Source: Bacillus pinisoli
GTDB taxonomy: Bacteria; Bacillota; Bacilli; Bacillales; SA4
Assembly: GCF_023036475.1 (NCBI RefSeq)
Contig: NZ_JAJQKI010000018.1
Span: 1 to 62,004 of the forward strand
Reading direction: 5' to 3'
DNA: 62,004 nt
The position numbers were made by a program, and so were the translations under genes. This document shows positions 1-9,297 of this stretch, one piece after another (position 1 is the stretch's first letter; the number at the start of each line of letters is the position of its first letter). Under the pieces are notes generated by a model. That model was given only the letters and a program-made list of their open reading frames with translations. It did no database searches and was not told the origin of the DNA.

Positions 1-9
1 ATAAAATAG

Positions 10-125
<116 letters not shown>

Positions 126-137
126 ACATGTAAGAAA

Positions 138-165
138 AAGTAGCTAATTATAGCTGCTTTTTTTT
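138..165 (+). terminator. rRNA operon terminator
   Basis: Eight-bp stem AAGTAGCT / AGCTGCTT (one G-U pair) with loop AATTAT, followed by an uninterrupted run of eight to ten T. It lies 12 nt after the 5S gene and would end the rRNA transcript. Confidence 0.85.
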
Positions 166-180
166 GTGTTTTCTTTGCTT

Positions 181-292
181 TCGTGGAATTACGGAGTAAC
201 ATTGTGAAATAAAGTAGAAAATCGTGAAATAACTAAACTTTCCGTGGAAATACCAACCAAAAAGCTGAAATAACGCATATTTCCGTGAAATC
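181..292 (+). repeat. Six phased copies of a CGTGAAATA-like motif
   Basis: The short motif (C)GTGAAAT(A), with variants GTGGAAT, GTGGAAA and CTGAAA, occurs six times. The GAAAT or GAAT part starts at 186, 206, 226, 247, 267 and 287, so spacings are 20, 20, 21, 20 and 20 bp. The bases between motifs are not conserved. The period is close to two DNA helical turns, which would place every motif on the same face of the duplex. No function is known to me. A minus-strand reading frame across this block is just the repeat read backwards. Confidence 0.75.
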
Positions 293-295
293 CCC

Positions 296-322
296 AAATG
301 GAGTAGAGCTGTGACTCCATTT
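296..322. repeat. Perfect 9-bp inverted repeat
   Basis: AAATGGAGT at 296-304 and ACTCCATTT at 314-322 form a perfect 9-bp stem with a 9-nt loop. There is no T-run, so it is not an obvious terminator. It begins four bases after the last phased motif and may be the end of that element. Confidence 0.6.
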
Positions 323-448
323 GATAGTATACTAACGTACGCCCCGCGCGTATGAGATTCAAAAGTAACAAAAACTCCCCTTTCTTTATAAAAATTTTAA
401 CAATTTTAAACAAAAGCACCTTAAACATAGGCACTTTTTGAATAGACT

Positions 449-492
449 GTTGCTTACGAATAAAAAAAGCAATAATATCTTAGATAAGAGCC
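449..492 (+). repeat. Remnant of the GGCTCTTTTC palindromic element
   Basis: The right half (467-492) reads AAGCAATAATATCTTAGATAAGAGCC when joined in short pieces: AAGCAATAATAT then CTTAGATAAGAGCC. It aligns well with the right ends of the elements at 22351-22376 and 6489-6514. The left half TTGCTT pairs with AAGCAA to form a small hairpin. It is probably a decayed or very short copy of the family described under the clpC-radA gap. Confidence 0.5.
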
Positions 493-862
493 TAAACATT
501 ACAATTTCGGCAAATAGTCGAACTTGTAGGTTACTGGTTAGATTACATTATTAGTAGCAGAGGCATTGCCTAGGTAGGAGTATAGTAAGACAGCTGTTAG
601 ATAGATCTCATTAGCCACACCTCATCTAAAAGCAATGCAAGGACCTCTAGATATACCCCACACACCACCATTCCCACTACCAATTATAAATCTACCTCAT
701 TAAATACTAAACTCACCCTAACTCGGTCTCAACAACACCCATTTAATAGACTCTATCCCCAAAGGACAACTCTATCATCTCTAGTTCCAAACAAATAGCG
801 CCCAATTTCATGCAAAATGTCATAATAGCCTCTCTATGTTTATACGATAGTTTAAACACCAA
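493..862. other. Gene-free, cytosine-rich stretch upstream of the MgtC-family gene
   Basis: No open reading frame of useful length, tRNA, rRNA remnant or riboswitch is recognisable here. From about 640 to 830 the + strand is rich in C and A and poor in G (many ACC, CCA and CTC words), unlike the G-rich coding strands around it. It could be a decayed gene once read from the minus strand, but no protein similarity is recognisable. The final bases hold the AGGAGG ribosome site (863-868) of the next gene. Confidence 0.4.
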
Positions 863-877
863 TAGGAGGACAGGAAG

Positions 878-1546
878 ATGGATGTCATTTTACAAAATGA
901 ACTAGTTATTATAGTGGGACGCTTGTTGTTGGCTGTCTTATTGTGTGGCCTTATTGGAATTGAGCGCGAGGTGAATCAGCACCCTGCAGGATTTAGGACG
1001 CATTTGTTAGTGGGGGTGGGATCATGCTTAATGATGATATTATCCTTGTTTGGATTTGAATCGGTTATTGATCATGAAAATATACAGTTTGATCCTGCTC
1101 GTATTCCATCATATGTTATTAGTGGTATTGGATTTTTAGGAGCAGGAACAATCTTAGTCAAAGATTCGACTGTAAGGGGTTTGACAACTGCAGCCTCTAT
1201 ATGGGTGGTAGCCGGGCTTGGCTTAATTATTGGAGCAGGATTATATGAAGTAGCCATTATCACAACAGTCATTATTTTAGTGATTCTTATCCTACTTAAT
1301 AGGTTTGAAAGTCAATTTTTACAAGGAAGAAGAAGAGCCACCATTGAAGTGATCTTATCTAGAGAATCTTTTGTAAAAGTGATTCAATGCATTAATCAGC
1401 ATAGTGGGAAAATTAAGGTAATTTCAACCGATTTAGAAAATAAAAATGAGATAAAGATTAAGTTTGAACTGAGAGGAAAAAAGGAATTGGACATTATTAA
1501 GGAGCTATATTTAATTGAAGGGATACAAAATTTTACGAAATTATGA
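878..1546 (+). CDS. MgtC/SapB family membrane protein
   Basis: Membrane protein of the MgtC/SapB family, 222 aa. About four to five hydrophobic helices lie between residues 8 and 140, with the family signatures GLIGIERE (24-31), HPAGFRTH (35-42), ISGIGFLGAG (81-90) and a GLTTAASIWV segment (101-110). A soluble ACT-like tail of about 70 residues follows. MgtC proteins help some bacteria survive low magnesium and modulate the F-type ATPase; most Bacillus members are uncharacterised, so the exact role is inferred. The start follows AGGAGG by 9 nt. It stands alone between the rRNA operon and ctsR, where B. subtilis has no such gene, so it is probably a lineage-specific insertion. Confidence 0.88.
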   Translation: MDVILQNELVIIVGRLLLAVLLCGLIGIEREVNQHPAGFRTHLLVGVGSCLMMILSLFGFESVIDHENIQFDPARIPSYVISGIGFLGAGTILVKDSTVRGLTTAASIWVVAGLGLIIGAGLYEVAIITTVIILVILILLNRFESQFLQGRRRATIEVILSRESFVKVIQCINQHSGKIKVISTDLENKNEIKIKFELRGKKELDIIKELYLIEGIQNFTKL

Positions 1547-1606
1547 TGTTCTCATCATGTTTTCGCCCATTTTTGGCTAGGATAGATGTAGGAAAAGGGT
1601 TGTTAG

Positions 1607-1660
1607 TTGAAAAATACAGGTAAGCTTTATATAATGATATTAAAGTCAAAGATAGTCAAA
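1607..1660 (+). promoter_or_regulatory. SigmaA promoter and CtsR operator of the ctsR operon
   Basis: TTGAAA (1607-1612), a 17-bp spacer and TATAAT (1630-1635) give a near-ideal sigmaA promoter. A direct heptad repeat AGTCAAA-GAT-AGTCAAA follows at 1644-1660, matching the established CtsR operator (two RGTCAAA heptads three bases apart). It sits at the expected transcription start, so bound CtsR would block initiation. Heat, acting through McsB and ClpC, relieves this in B. subtilis. Confidence 0.92.
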
Positions 1661-1682
1661 GTCAGAAAGGGCTGGGGGTTGA

Positions 1683-2144
1683 GTGAGGAATATATCAGAT
1701 GTAATTGAACACTACTTAAAGCAAGTATTAGACGTTAGTAGAGATAACGCCATTGAAATAAAACGGAATGAGATTGCAGATAAGTTTCAATGTGTCCCTT
1801 CTCAAATTAATTATGTAATTAATACTCGTTTTACCCTTGAAAGAGGATATATCGTGGAAAGTAAGCGTGGTGGTGGAGGTTATATCCGAATTGTAAAAGT
1901 GGAAATTGATGACCGCACACACTTACTAGACCAAATCATGACACTCATTAATAAAGAGGTATCCCAGAGTAATGCAGAAGATATCATTGTTAGACTAGTC
2001 GAAGAGGAGATTATTACAGAGAAAGAAGCAAGAATAATGCTGAGTGTAATGGACCGTTCTGTTCTTTTACTAAATCTTCCTCATCGAGATGAGTTAAGAG
2101 CTCGTTTACTGAAATCAATGTTAAGTACTTTAAAGTATAAATAA
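1683..2144 (+). CDS. ctsR: Transcriptional repressor CtsR
   Basis: Repressor of class III heat-shock genes, 153 aa. The N-terminal winged helix-turn-helix includes the segment EIADKFQCVPSQINYVINTR and the glycine-rich wing RGGGGYIRI (about residues 60-68) that contacts DNA. The C-terminal dimer and McsB-responsive part ends in DELRARLLKSML. The GTG start is chosen because it follows a GGGGG ribosome site and gives NISDVIE at the N-terminus, as in B. subtilis. It heads the operon it represses; the operator is 23 nt upstream. The first residues are less certain than the rest. Confidence 0.97.
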   Translation: MRNISDVIEHYLKQVLDVSRDNAIEIKRNEIADKFQCVPSQINYVINTRFTLERGYIVESKRGGGGYIRIVKVEIDDRTHLLDQIMTLINKEVSQSNAEDIIVRLVEEEIITEKEARIMLSVMDRSVLLLNLPHRDELRARLLKSMLSTLKYK

Positions 2145-2179
2145 ATAGATCTTAAGTTTTTAGTTCGGGAGTGTGAGAT

Positions 2180-2731
2180 ATGGTTTGTCAGGAATGTCAG
2201 CAAAGACCTGCGACTTTGCACTTTACTAAAATAATAAATGGTGAGAAGTCCGAAATTCATCTTTGTGATCATTGCGCAAAGGAAAAAGGAGAACTATCCA
2301 TGTTCTCTAATGGTGATGGCTTCTCATTTAACAATCTTTTAGCAGGACTTCTTAACTTTGAACATAAACCTTTTCAGAAGGATTCTTCTAATGCTTTTAC
2401 CCCAACAGAGGTTATACAGTGTGAGCGTTGTAAGCTTACCTTTCAACAGTTTGCAAAGGTTGGGAGATTTGGCTGCTCTAATTGTTATAAGGCATTTCAA
2501 CACCAGTTAGATCCTGTTATTCGTAGGCTTCACAGTGGAAACACGGTACATTCAGGTAAAATCCCAAAGAGGATTGGTGGAAGTATCCATGTGAAAAAGC
2601 AAATTAGCTTGTTAAGAGGAGAGCTAAAAGATTTAATTGAAAATGAAGAATTTGAACAAGCAGCTAAATTAAGAGATAAAATTAGAGAATTAGAGGCATC
2701 ACTTGGTGCTCCAAAAGGGGAGGGACAGTAA
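2180..2731 (+). CDS. mcsA: McsA, zinc-finger activator of the McsB arginine kinase
   Basis: McsA, 183 aa, activates McsB and takes part in CtsR control and heavy-metal stress responses. Two pairs of CxxC zinc-binding motifs are visible: C3/C6 with C29/C32, and C81/C84 with C99/C102. A C-terminal UVR domain (about residues 142-177, containing [17 protein letters not shown]) resembles the linker motif of ClpC and UvrB. The start follows GGGAGTG. The stop is two bases before the mcsB start, so the two are translationally linked, which suits their direct partnership. Confidence 0.96.
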   Translation: MVCQECQQRPATLHFTKIINGEKSEIHLCDHCAKEKGELSMFSNGDGFSFNNLLAGLLNFEHKPFQKDSSNAFTPTEVIQCERCKLTFQQFAKVGRFGCSNCYKAFQHQLDPVIRRLHSGNTVHSGKIPKRIGGSIHVKKQISLLRGELKDLIENEEFEQAAKLRDKIRELEASLGAPKGEGQ

Positions 2732-2733
2732 TT

Positions 2734-3831
2734 ATGTCACTTCAACGATTTATTAAACAGGCAATAAGTCCATGGATGAGTCAAGAAGGTCCTGATTCTG
2801 ACATAGTATTAAGTAGTAGGATAAGGCTAGCGAGAAATATTGAGAGCTATTCATTTCCGCTTATTTCTACAAATGAAGAAGCCAAAGAAATTATTCAACT
2901 GTTTGAAGAAAAATTTTTAAATAAGACTTCAGAAGAGAGTATTCATTTTGAGATATTGAAGATGAATGAGCTTCAACCCATTGAAAAGAGGGTATTAGTA
3001 GAGAAGCATTTGATTAGCCCTCACCTTGCAGAAGAGACCAACTTTGGTGCTTGTCTTCTTTCAGAGAATGAGGAATTCAGTATTATGATTAATGAAGAAG
3101 ACCATATTCGAATTCAATGTTTGTTTCCTGGTCTTCAATTAACAGAGGCTTTAGAGGCTGCTAATCAATTAGATGATTGGATTGAAGACCACGTTGATTA
3201 CGCTTTTGATGAAAAACATGGCTATTTAACAAGCTGCCCAACTAATGTAGGTACTGGTATGCGAGCATCTGTGATGATGCATCTACCTGGGCTAGTCATG
3301 ACTCAACAGATGAGTAGGATTATTCCAGCTATTAATCAACTGGGCCTCGTCGTAAGAGGAATCTACGGAGAGGGCAGTGAAGCATTAGGAAATATCTTTC
3401 AAATTTCCAATCAACTGACACTTGGAAAAACGGAGGATGACATTGTTGAGGATCTAAAAAGCGTTGTTCATCAACTAATTGTCCAAGAGAGATCGGCAAG
3501 GGAAGCGTTAGTCAAGACGTCAAAGATTCAACTAGAGGACCGGGTCCATCGTTCATTCGGTGTACTTGCTCATGCTAGAATTATTGAATCAAAAGAGGCT
3601 GCTCGATGTCTATCGGATGTAAGGCTTGGAATTGATTTAGGTTTCATAAATGATGTTTCTAGTAATATACTTAATGAACTAATGATTTTAACACAACCGG
3701 GATTTTTACAGCAATATGCAGGTGGACCACTTCGTCCAGCAGAACGTGATAGTAGAAGAGCAACTATAATTAGAGAACGCCTAAAAATGGAGAAGAATAC
3801 ATTAGATAACGAAGGAGGCAAAACGATATGA
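2734..3831 (+). CDS. mcsB: Protein arginine kinase McsB
   Basis: Phosphagen-kinase-like enzyme, 365 aa, that phosphorylates arginines on proteins, including CtsR, and marks them for ClpCP degradation. The nucleotide-binding segment SSRIRLARN lies at about residues 29-37, and the catalytic region contains [18 protein letters not shown] (about 170-187). The allosteric phosphoarginine-binding motif RDSRRA is at 338-343. The stop codon overlaps the clpC start (ATGATG), giving tight coupling. It acts in the cytoplasm with McsA and ClpC, encoded on either side. Confidence 0.97.
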   Translation: MSLQRFIKQAISPWMSQEGPDSDIVLSSRIRLARNIESYSFPLISTNEEAKEIIQLFEEKFLNKTSEESIHFEILKMNELQPIEKRVLVEKHLISPHLAEETNFGACLLSENEEFSIMINEEDHIRIQCLFPGLQLTEALEAANQLDDWIEDHVDYAFDEKHGYLTSCPTNVGTGMRASVMMHLPGLVMTQQMSRIIPAINQLGLVVRGIYGEGSEALGNIFQISNQLTLGKTEDDIVEDLKSVVHQLIVQERSAREALVKTSKIQLEDRVHRSFGVLAHARIIESKEAARCLSDVRLGIDLGFINDVSSNILNELMILTQPGFLQQYAGGPLRPAERDSRRATIIRERLKMEKNTLDNEGGKTI

Positions 3832-6272
3832 TGTTTGGACGCTTTACTGAACGTGCACAGAAGGTATTAGCATTGGCGCAAGAGGAAGCTGTTAGACTAG
3901 GACACAATAATATTGGGACTGAACATATATTGCTAGGACTTGTTCGTGAAGGTGAAGGGATAGCAGCGAAAGCTCTACAGGCGCTAGGACTGAGCCCTGA
4001 TAAGATTCAACAGGAAGTAGAATCTTTAATTGGAAGAGGGCAAGATGCATCTCAAACGATTCACTATACACCTAGAGCTAAAAAAGTGATTGAGCTTTCA
4101 ATGGATGAAGCTAGAAAACTTGGTCACTCTTATGTAGGTACAGAGCATATTCTCTTAGGACTGATCCGTGAAGGTGAAGGAGTAGCTGCGAGAGTTCTGA
4201 ATAATCTTGGTGTTAGCTTAAATAAAGCTCGTCAACAGGTGCTTCAATTACTAGGTAGTAATGAATCGTCATCTGGTTCACACCAAGGCGGAGCATCTGT
4301 ACATGCAAATACACCAACTCTTGATAGTCTAGCTAGAGACTTAACGGCAATCGCCAGAGAAGGAAGTCTTGATCCTGTAATCGGAAGAAGTAAAGAAATT
4401 CAGCGTGTCATTGAAGTACTAAGCCGTAGAACGAAAAACAATCCTGTTTTAATCGGGGAACCGGGTGTTGGTAAAACGGCAATTGCAGAAGGACTTGCTC
4501 AGCAGATTATTAATAACGAAGTGCCTGAGACATTACGTGATAAGCGTGTAATGACCTTGGATATGGGGACTGTAGTAGCTGGTACAAAATATCGTGGTGA
4601 ATTTGAAGATCGCTTAAAGAAGGTAATGGATGAAATTCGCCAGGCTGGTAATATTATTTTATTCATTGATGAGCTTCATACTTTAATTGGTGCGGGTGGA
4701 GCAGAAGGTGCAATTGACGCGTCAAATATTTTAAAGCCGTCTCTAGCAAGAGGGGAGCTACAATGTATCGGGGCCACAACACTAGATGAATACCGTAAGT
4801 ATATCGAAAAAGATGCAGCCCTAGAAAGACGTTTCCAACCAATTCAAGTAGATGAACCTACTTTAGAGGAATCCATTCAAATCTTAAAAGGTCTGCGCGA
4901 CCGTTATGAAGCTCATCACCGTGTATCGATCACGGATGAAGCCATAACAGAAGCAGTTAAGCTATCTGACCGCTATATCACGGATCGCTTCCTTCCGGAT
5001 AAAGCAATTGATTTAATAGATGAAGCCGCTTCAAAGGTACGTCTACGTTCTTATACAACGCCTCCTAATCTAAAGGAGCTTGAAAATCAGTTAGAGGAAG
5101 TTAGAAAAGAAAAGGATGCTGCCGTGCAAAGTCAGGAATTTGAAAAAGCAGCCTCACTTAGAGATACAGAACAACGTTTAAGAGAACAGTTAGAAGAAAC
5201 AAAGAAGTCTTGGAAAGAAAAGCAAGGACAAGAAAATTCAGAAGTGACAACAGAGGACATTGCGTTAGTTGTAGCTAGCTGGACTCAGATCCCAGTATCT
5301 AAGCTTGCTGAATCTGAAACAGAGAAGCTGTTAAAGCTTGAAGAAATCCTTCACTCTCGTGTAATTGGTCAGCAGGAGGCTGTAGTAGCAGTATCCAAAG
5401 CAGTTCGTCGCGCAAGAGCAGGTCTAAAAGACCCTAAGCGTCCTATTGGCTCATTTATCTTCCTTGGTCCAACTGGTGTTGGTAAAACCGAGCTGGCTCG
5501 TGCTTTAGCTGAGTCAATGTTTGGTGATGAGGATGCAATGATCCGAATTGACATGTCGGAATATATGGAAAAGCATTCAACCTCCCGTTTAGTTGGTTCA
5601 CCTCCAGGATATGTAGGATATGAAGAAGGTGGACAATTAACAGAGAAGGTACGTCGTAAGCCATACTCTGTTGTCTTATTAGATGAGGTTGAGAAGGCTC
5701 ACCCTGATGTATTTAATGTTTTATTACAAGTACTAGAAGATGGCCGTTTAACAGATTCAAAAGGTCGTACGGTTGACTTTAGAAATACGATTGTCATCAT
5801 GACATCCAATGTCGGGGCAGACACATTAAAGCGTAACAAGTATGTTGGCTTTAACGTTCAGGATGAAGGACAGGATTACAAGGACATGAAAGGTAAAGTT
5901 ATGGATGAACTTAAAAAAGCCTTCCGTCCAGAATTCTTAAACCGTATTGATGAAATCATCGTGTTCCATTCGTTAGAAAAGAAACACTTAAGAGAGATTA
6001 TCTCCCTAATGACAGAGCAATTAACGAAGCGTCTAACCGAGCAGCTTATTGATCTAGTTGTAACAGATGCTGCCTTAGATAAGCTTGCTGAAGAAGGAAA
6101 TGACCTTGAATACGGTGCCCGTCCATTAAGAAGAGCTATTCAGAAAAATGTAGAGGATCGTTTATCTGAAGAGTTGCTAAAGGGTACCATTGAAAAGGGC
6201 CAAAAAGTAGAATTAGATGTTGAAAATAATGAATTTATTGTTAGACAAGTAGAGAAAACAACGATGATGTAA
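3828..6272 (+). CDS. clpC: AAA+ unfoldase ClpC
   Basis: Hsp100 ATPase, 814 aa, that unfolds substrates for the ClpP protease and controls competence, stress and sporulation proteins. Two N-terminal Clp repeats cover residues 1-145. The first AAA domain has Walker A GEPGVGKT (210-217). A UVR-type coiled linker lies at about 420-455, and the second AAA domain has Walker A GPTGVGKT (547-554). Arginine fingers and the C-terminal domain are intact. The start ATG overlaps the mcsB stop; B. subtilis ClpC also begins MMFGRF. The operon ends here at a strong terminator. Confidence 0.98.
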   Translation: MMFGRFTERAQKVLALAQEEAVRLGHNNIGTEHILLGLVREGEGIAAKALQALGLSPDKIQQEVESLIGRGQDASQTIHYTPRAKKVIELSMDEARKLGHSYVGTEHILLGLIREGEGVAARVLNNLGVSLNKARQQVLQLLGSNESSSGSHQGGASVHANTPTLDSLARDLTAIAREGSLDPVIGRSKEIQRVIEVLSRRTKNNPVLIGEPGVGKTAIAEGLAQQIINNEVPETLRDKRVMTLDMGTVVAGTKYRGEFEDRLKKVMDEIRQAGNIILFIDELHTLIGAGGAEGAIDASNILKPSLARGELQCIGATTLDEYRKYIEKDAALERRFQPIQVDEPTLEESIQILKGLRDRYEAHHRVSITDEAITEAVKLSDRYITDRFLPDKAIDLIDEAASKVRLRSYTTPPNLKELENQLEEVRKEKDAAVQSQEFEKAASLRDTEQRLREQLEETKKSWKEKQGQENSEVTTEDIALVVASWTQIPVSKLAESETEKLLKLEEILHSRVIGQQEAVVAVSKAVRRARAGLKDPKRPIGSFIFLGPTGVGKTELARALAESMFGDEDAMIRIDMSEYMEKHSTSRLVGSPPGYVGYEEGGQLTEKVRRKPYSVVLLDEVEKAHPDVFNVLLQVLEDGRLTDSKGRTVDFRNTIVIMTSNVGADTLKRNKYVGFNVQDEGQDYKDMKGKVMDELKKAFRPEFLNRIDEIIVFHSLEKKHLREIISLMTEQLTKRLTEQLIDLVVTDAALDKLAEEGNDLEYGARPLRRAIQKNVEDRLSEELLKGTIEKGQKVELDVENNEFIVRQVEKTTMM

Positions 6273-6298
6273 GAGGGCTAGTATAGCCCTCTCTTTTT
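6272..6298 (+). terminator. Terminator of the ctsR-clpC operon
   Basis: Perfect 9-bp stem AGAGGGCTA / TAGCCCTCT with loop GTA and tail TTTTTAT, starting at the clpC stop codon. It should stop most transcripts before radA, which then needs its own promoter. Confidence 0.9.
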
Positions 6299-6302
6299 AT
6301 AT

Positions 6303-6600
6303 GGCTCTTTTCTAAAACTTTGTTGCTTTTTAACCTATTTCTTCTGAAGTTAAGCTTACTTTTAACGATAAATGTAGCCTGTATCGTTTAGAAAAGGTAG
6401 TGGAATGGAGCTCCAGACACTTCCTCCCCGCGGAAAGCAAGTGTCTGGAGCGCATAGAACGACAAATTATTTACATTTAACTCACTAAGAGCAACAAATA
6501 ATGCGAAAAGAGCCTTTTATATTTCCTTATGAACTTTGTGTTACTTAGAAGGGGTTGCAAGCCAAAAAAGAAAACGAAAAGCAAAGTTTTGAAAAGAGCC
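6303..6600. repeat. Palindromic mobile-like element in the clpC-radA gap (copy A)
   Basis: The 397-bp gap between clpC and radA is mostly filled by this element. The left end (6303-6327) is GGCTCTTTTCTAAAACTTTG followed by TTGCT-like bases. Two right ends match it in inverted orientation: 6489-6514 (AGAGCAACAAA ... GAAAAGAGCC) and 6577-6600 (GAAAAGCAAAGTTTT then GAAAAGAGCC), so the structure looks nested. The centre holds a perfect 13-bp stem GCTCCAGACACTT / AAGTGTCTGGAGC (6410-6422 / 6439-6451) around CCTCCCCGCGGAAAGC. The centre is a shortened form of the core in the secE-nusG gap. No protein is encoded, so it would be a MITE-like or repeat-RNA element. Confidence 0.75.
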
Positions 6601-6617
6601 TTGATAAAAGATACAAT
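6589..6617 (+). promoter_or_regulatory. SigmaA promoter for radA with -35 inside the repeat end
   Basis: TTGAAA (6589-6594), 17 bp, TACAAT (6612-6617). The -35 hexamer belongs to the second right terminal repeat of the preceding element. Transcription would start near 6624, about 45 nt before the radA start. It is inferred from sequence only, but spacing and both hexamers are good. Confidence 0.65.
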
Positions 6618-6669
6618 AAGATATCATAAAATAAAGAATTGAATGGTAAGGTATAGAAAGGGAGAAAAC

Positions 6670-8043
6670 ATGGCGAAACGAAAAACCAAGTTTATTTGCC
6701 AAGCTTGTGGATATGAATCACCAAAATGGATGGGGAAGTGCCCAGGCTGTAGTGCATGGAATACATTTACTGAAGAAATGGAACCAAGTAAATCCGGAAG
6801 AAAGCTGACCTTTACAGCCTCTGTTGGCGAAGGAATGTCTAAGCCAATTAAGCTAAAGGATGTTGAAACCGTACAGGAGCCTAGAATTAAAACAGATATC
6901 ACAGAATTTAATCGAGTACTAGGTGGTGGGATTGTTCGTGGCTCACTCGTTCTCATCGGTGGAGATCCTGGTATTGGAAAATCAACCCTTCTCTTGCAAA
7001 TCTCATCTTACTTAGCCTCAAATCAAAGCGTCCTCTATATTTCAGGAGAAGAATCAGTTAAACAAACAAAACTAAGGGCTGAACGTCTTCATGTTTCGTC
7101 CGACTCATTATACGTACTTTCTGAAACCGACCTAGAACTTATTACGAAATCCATTGAAGATACAAATCCTTCATTTGTAGTAGTGGATTCTATACAAACT
7201 ATATTCCACCCAGAAGTACAATCAGCACCGGGAAGCGTTTCTCAGGTGCGAGAATGTACATCAGAGCTTATGAGAATTGCTAAAACGAAAGGAATAGCCA
7301 TCTTTATTGTAGGACACGTCACGAAAGAAGGAGCTATTGCTGGACCAAGGCTTCTTGAGCACATGGTTGACACTGTTCTCTATTTTGAAGGTGAGCGACA
7401 TCACTCTTACCGTATTTTGCGAGCGGTAAAAAATCGTTTTGGATCTACCAATGAAATGGGTATTTTTGAAATGAAGGAAGAAGGGTTAGAAGAGGTATTA
7501 AATCCTTCAGAAATATTCTTAGAAGAACGTTCAAAAGGAGCAGCGGGATCAACGGTTGTGGCATCGATGGAAGGTACTAGACCTGTTTTAGTAGAGATTC
7601 AAGCTCTTGTATCTCCAACGAGCTTTGGAAACCCGAGACGAATGGCAACGGGTCTAGATGTAAACCGAGTATCACTTCTTATGGCCGTATTAGAAAAGCG
7701 TGTCGGATTACTCCTACAGAATCAAGACGCTTATCTGAAAGTAGCGGGAGGCGTAAAATTGGATGAACCAGCAATTGATCTAGCAGTTGCTGTTAGCATC
7801 GCTTCAAGCTTTAAAGATCAGCCTTCTTCTGCAACGGACATATTAATTGGGGAAGTAGGTTTAACTGGAGAAGTTAGACGGGTATCAAGAATAGAGCAGA
7901 GGGTACAGGAAGCGGCAAAGCTAGGATTTAAACGTGCTATTATTCCGGAAAAGAATATAGGCAACTGGAATGTCCCGGCTGATATACAAGTGGTAGGAGT
8001 TGAGCATGTTAAGCAAGCTTTACAACTTACATTAGGAGGATAG
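6670..8043 (+). CDS. radA: DNA repair protein RadA
   Basis: RadA/Sms, 457 aa, a RecA-like hexameric helicase that helps branch migration of recombination intermediates. The N-terminal zinc finger has C10, C13, C24 and C27. The ATPase Walker [11 protein letters not shown] spans 97-106, the RadA-specific KNRFG motif 254-258, and the C-terminus has a Lon-protease-like domain. An ATG nine codons upstream exists, but the start at MAKRKTKF is preferred because it follows AAAGGGAG and matches the family N-terminus and length. disA follows after 4 nt, as in B. subtilis, where the two proteins cooperate. Confidence 0.97.
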   Translation: MAKRKTKFICQACGYESPKWMGKCPGCSAWNTFTEEMEPSKSGRKLTFTASVGEGMSKPIKLKDVETVQEPRIKTDITEFNRVLGGGIVRGSLVLIGGDPGIGKSTLLLQISSYLASNQSVLYISGEESVKQTKLRAERLHVSSDSLYVLSETDLELITKSIEDTNPSFVVVDSIQTIFHPEVQSAPGSVSQVRECTSELMRIAKTKGIAIFIVGHVTKEGAIAGPRLLEHMVDTVLYFEGERHHSYRILRAVKNRFGSTNEMGIFEMKEEGLEEVLNPSEIFLEERSKGAAGSTVVASMEGTRPVLVEIQALVSPTSFGNPRRMATGLDVNRVSLLMAVLEKRVGLLLQNQDAYLKVAGGVKLDEPAIDLAVAVSIASSFKDQPSSATDILIGEVGLTGEVRRVSRIEQRVQEAAKLGFKRAIIPEKNIGNWNVPADIQVVGVEHVKQALQLTLGG

Positions 8044-8047
8044 GTAA

Positions 8048-9121
8048 ATGGAAGATTTCAAGCAGAGTGAAAAAGACATCACAGAGATTCTTCAATTTAT
8101 CGCCCCAGGAACACCTATTCGTGAAGGCGTTGATAATGTACTGCGTGCTAAAACAGGAGGACTAATCGTTGTTGGATACAACGACTTAGTTCGCTCTGTC
8201 GTAGATGGTGGATTTTCAATTAATTGTCCGTTCTCACCGGCTCAACTTTATGAGCTGGCGAAAATGGATGGTGCCATTATTTTAAATGAAACGGGTGGTA
8301 AAATCTTATTTGCTAACGCGCAACTGATTCCTAATCCAACGATTCTCTCTTCTGAAACAGGAATGAGGCATCGGACTGCAGAAAGGGTTGCTAAGCAAAC
8401 AGGAAGCCTTGTCATTGCAATTTCCCAGAGGCGCAATGTTATTACCTTATACCAAGGGAATTTTAGATATGCGCTAAAAGATATCGGGGTGATCCTAACA
8501 AAGGCAAATCAAGCGATTCAAACACTTGAAAAGTATAAAAGTGTCTTAGATCAAAGTATTACAAATTTAGGTGCGTTAGAATTTGAAGATTTGGTCACAC
8601 TATCAGAAGTAGTACAGGTTTTACATCGTATTGAGATGGTTCTACGTATAAAGAATGAGATCTTAAGTTATATTGATGAATTAGGTGTAGAAGGAAGATT
8701 AATTCGTTTACAAATGAAAGAATTAATTGCCCACATTGAAGATGAAGCGGCCCTCTTAATTCGCGACTACTCCAATGTAGATAACACGGATCCTTATCCA
8801 ATTGTTAAGAAGCTTCAAGTTCTTTCTAATTCGGAATTGCTAGATGATGGTGTAATCTTAAAGTTGCTTAAGTATTCTACCATTACGAATGTTGACGATC
8901 CTGTTACACCTAGAGGTTACCGAATTCTATACAAAATCCCTAGACTTCCCTTACCTATCATCATGAACATTATTGCTAAGTTTAGTCATTTAAGGAATAT
9001 ATTAAAAGCAACAACTGATGAGTTAGATGAAGTAGAGGGAATTGGAGAGGTAAGGTCGAAAAAGATAAGAGAAGGATTACGAAGATTACAGGAACAGCAT
9101 TTTATCGATCGGCAAATGTAG
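8048..9121 (+). CDS. disA: DNA integrity scanning protein DisA, diadenylate cyclase
   Basis: DisA, 357 aa, makes the second messenger c-di-AMP from two ATP while scanning DNA, and falls silent at branched DNA, delaying sporulation. The DAC domain carries the catalytic DGA (74-76) and RHR (107-109) motifs. A helical spine follows, and the C-terminal helix-hairpin-helix DNA-binding domain contains the [16 protein letters not shown] segment. B. subtilis DisA is 360 aa, so this is full length. The ribosome site GGAGGATAGG lies in the end of radA, which points to coupled translation. Confidence 0.97.
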   Translation: MEDFKQSEKDITEILQFIAPGTPIREGVDNVLRAKTGGLIVVGYNDLVRSVVDGGFSINCPFSPAQLYELAKMDGAIILNETGGKILFANAQLIPNPTILSSETGMRHRTAERVAKQTGSLVIAISQRRNVITLYQGNFRYALKDIGVILTKANQAIQTLEKYKSVLDQSITNLGALEFEDLVTLSEVVQVLHRIEMVLRIKNEILSYIDELGVEGRLIRLQMKELIAHIEDEAALLIRDYSNVDNTDPYPIVKKLQVLSNSELLDDGVILKLLKYSTITNVDDPVTPRGYRILYKIPRLPLPIIMNIIAKFSHLRNILKATTDELDEVEGIGEVRSKKIREGLRRLQEQHFIDRQM

Positions 9122-9297
9122 ATTCCTTCCCAGATTCAAGGCTTCACTTGCATTTGTAATTTTAGTTTTATTTGATAGCACAAAGACAACCTTTTTTACA
9201 AGACTATGTCAAAAATACAACATTTTTAATAAACTCTTGTAATAATAGGTTTCAAAGATGGCAAAGTGTTTATAATGAATAAATAGGAGGTGAATGT

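Noticed and set aside
181..292. CRISPR array
   Set aside because: The repeated unit is only about 8 bp with variants and the gaps about 12 bp; no cas genes are present.
189..434. Minus-strand 81-aa reading frame after the 5S gene
   Set aside because: It is made largely of the phased repeats read backwards, has no ribosome site and no recognisable similarity.
493..877. Magnesium (M-box) riboswitch before the MgtC-family gene
   Set aside because: I could not find the conserved M-box segments, and no terminator or anti-terminator pair is seen.
6624..6956. 110-aa minus-strand frame over the radA start
   Set aside because: Antisense shadow of radA with no supporting signals.
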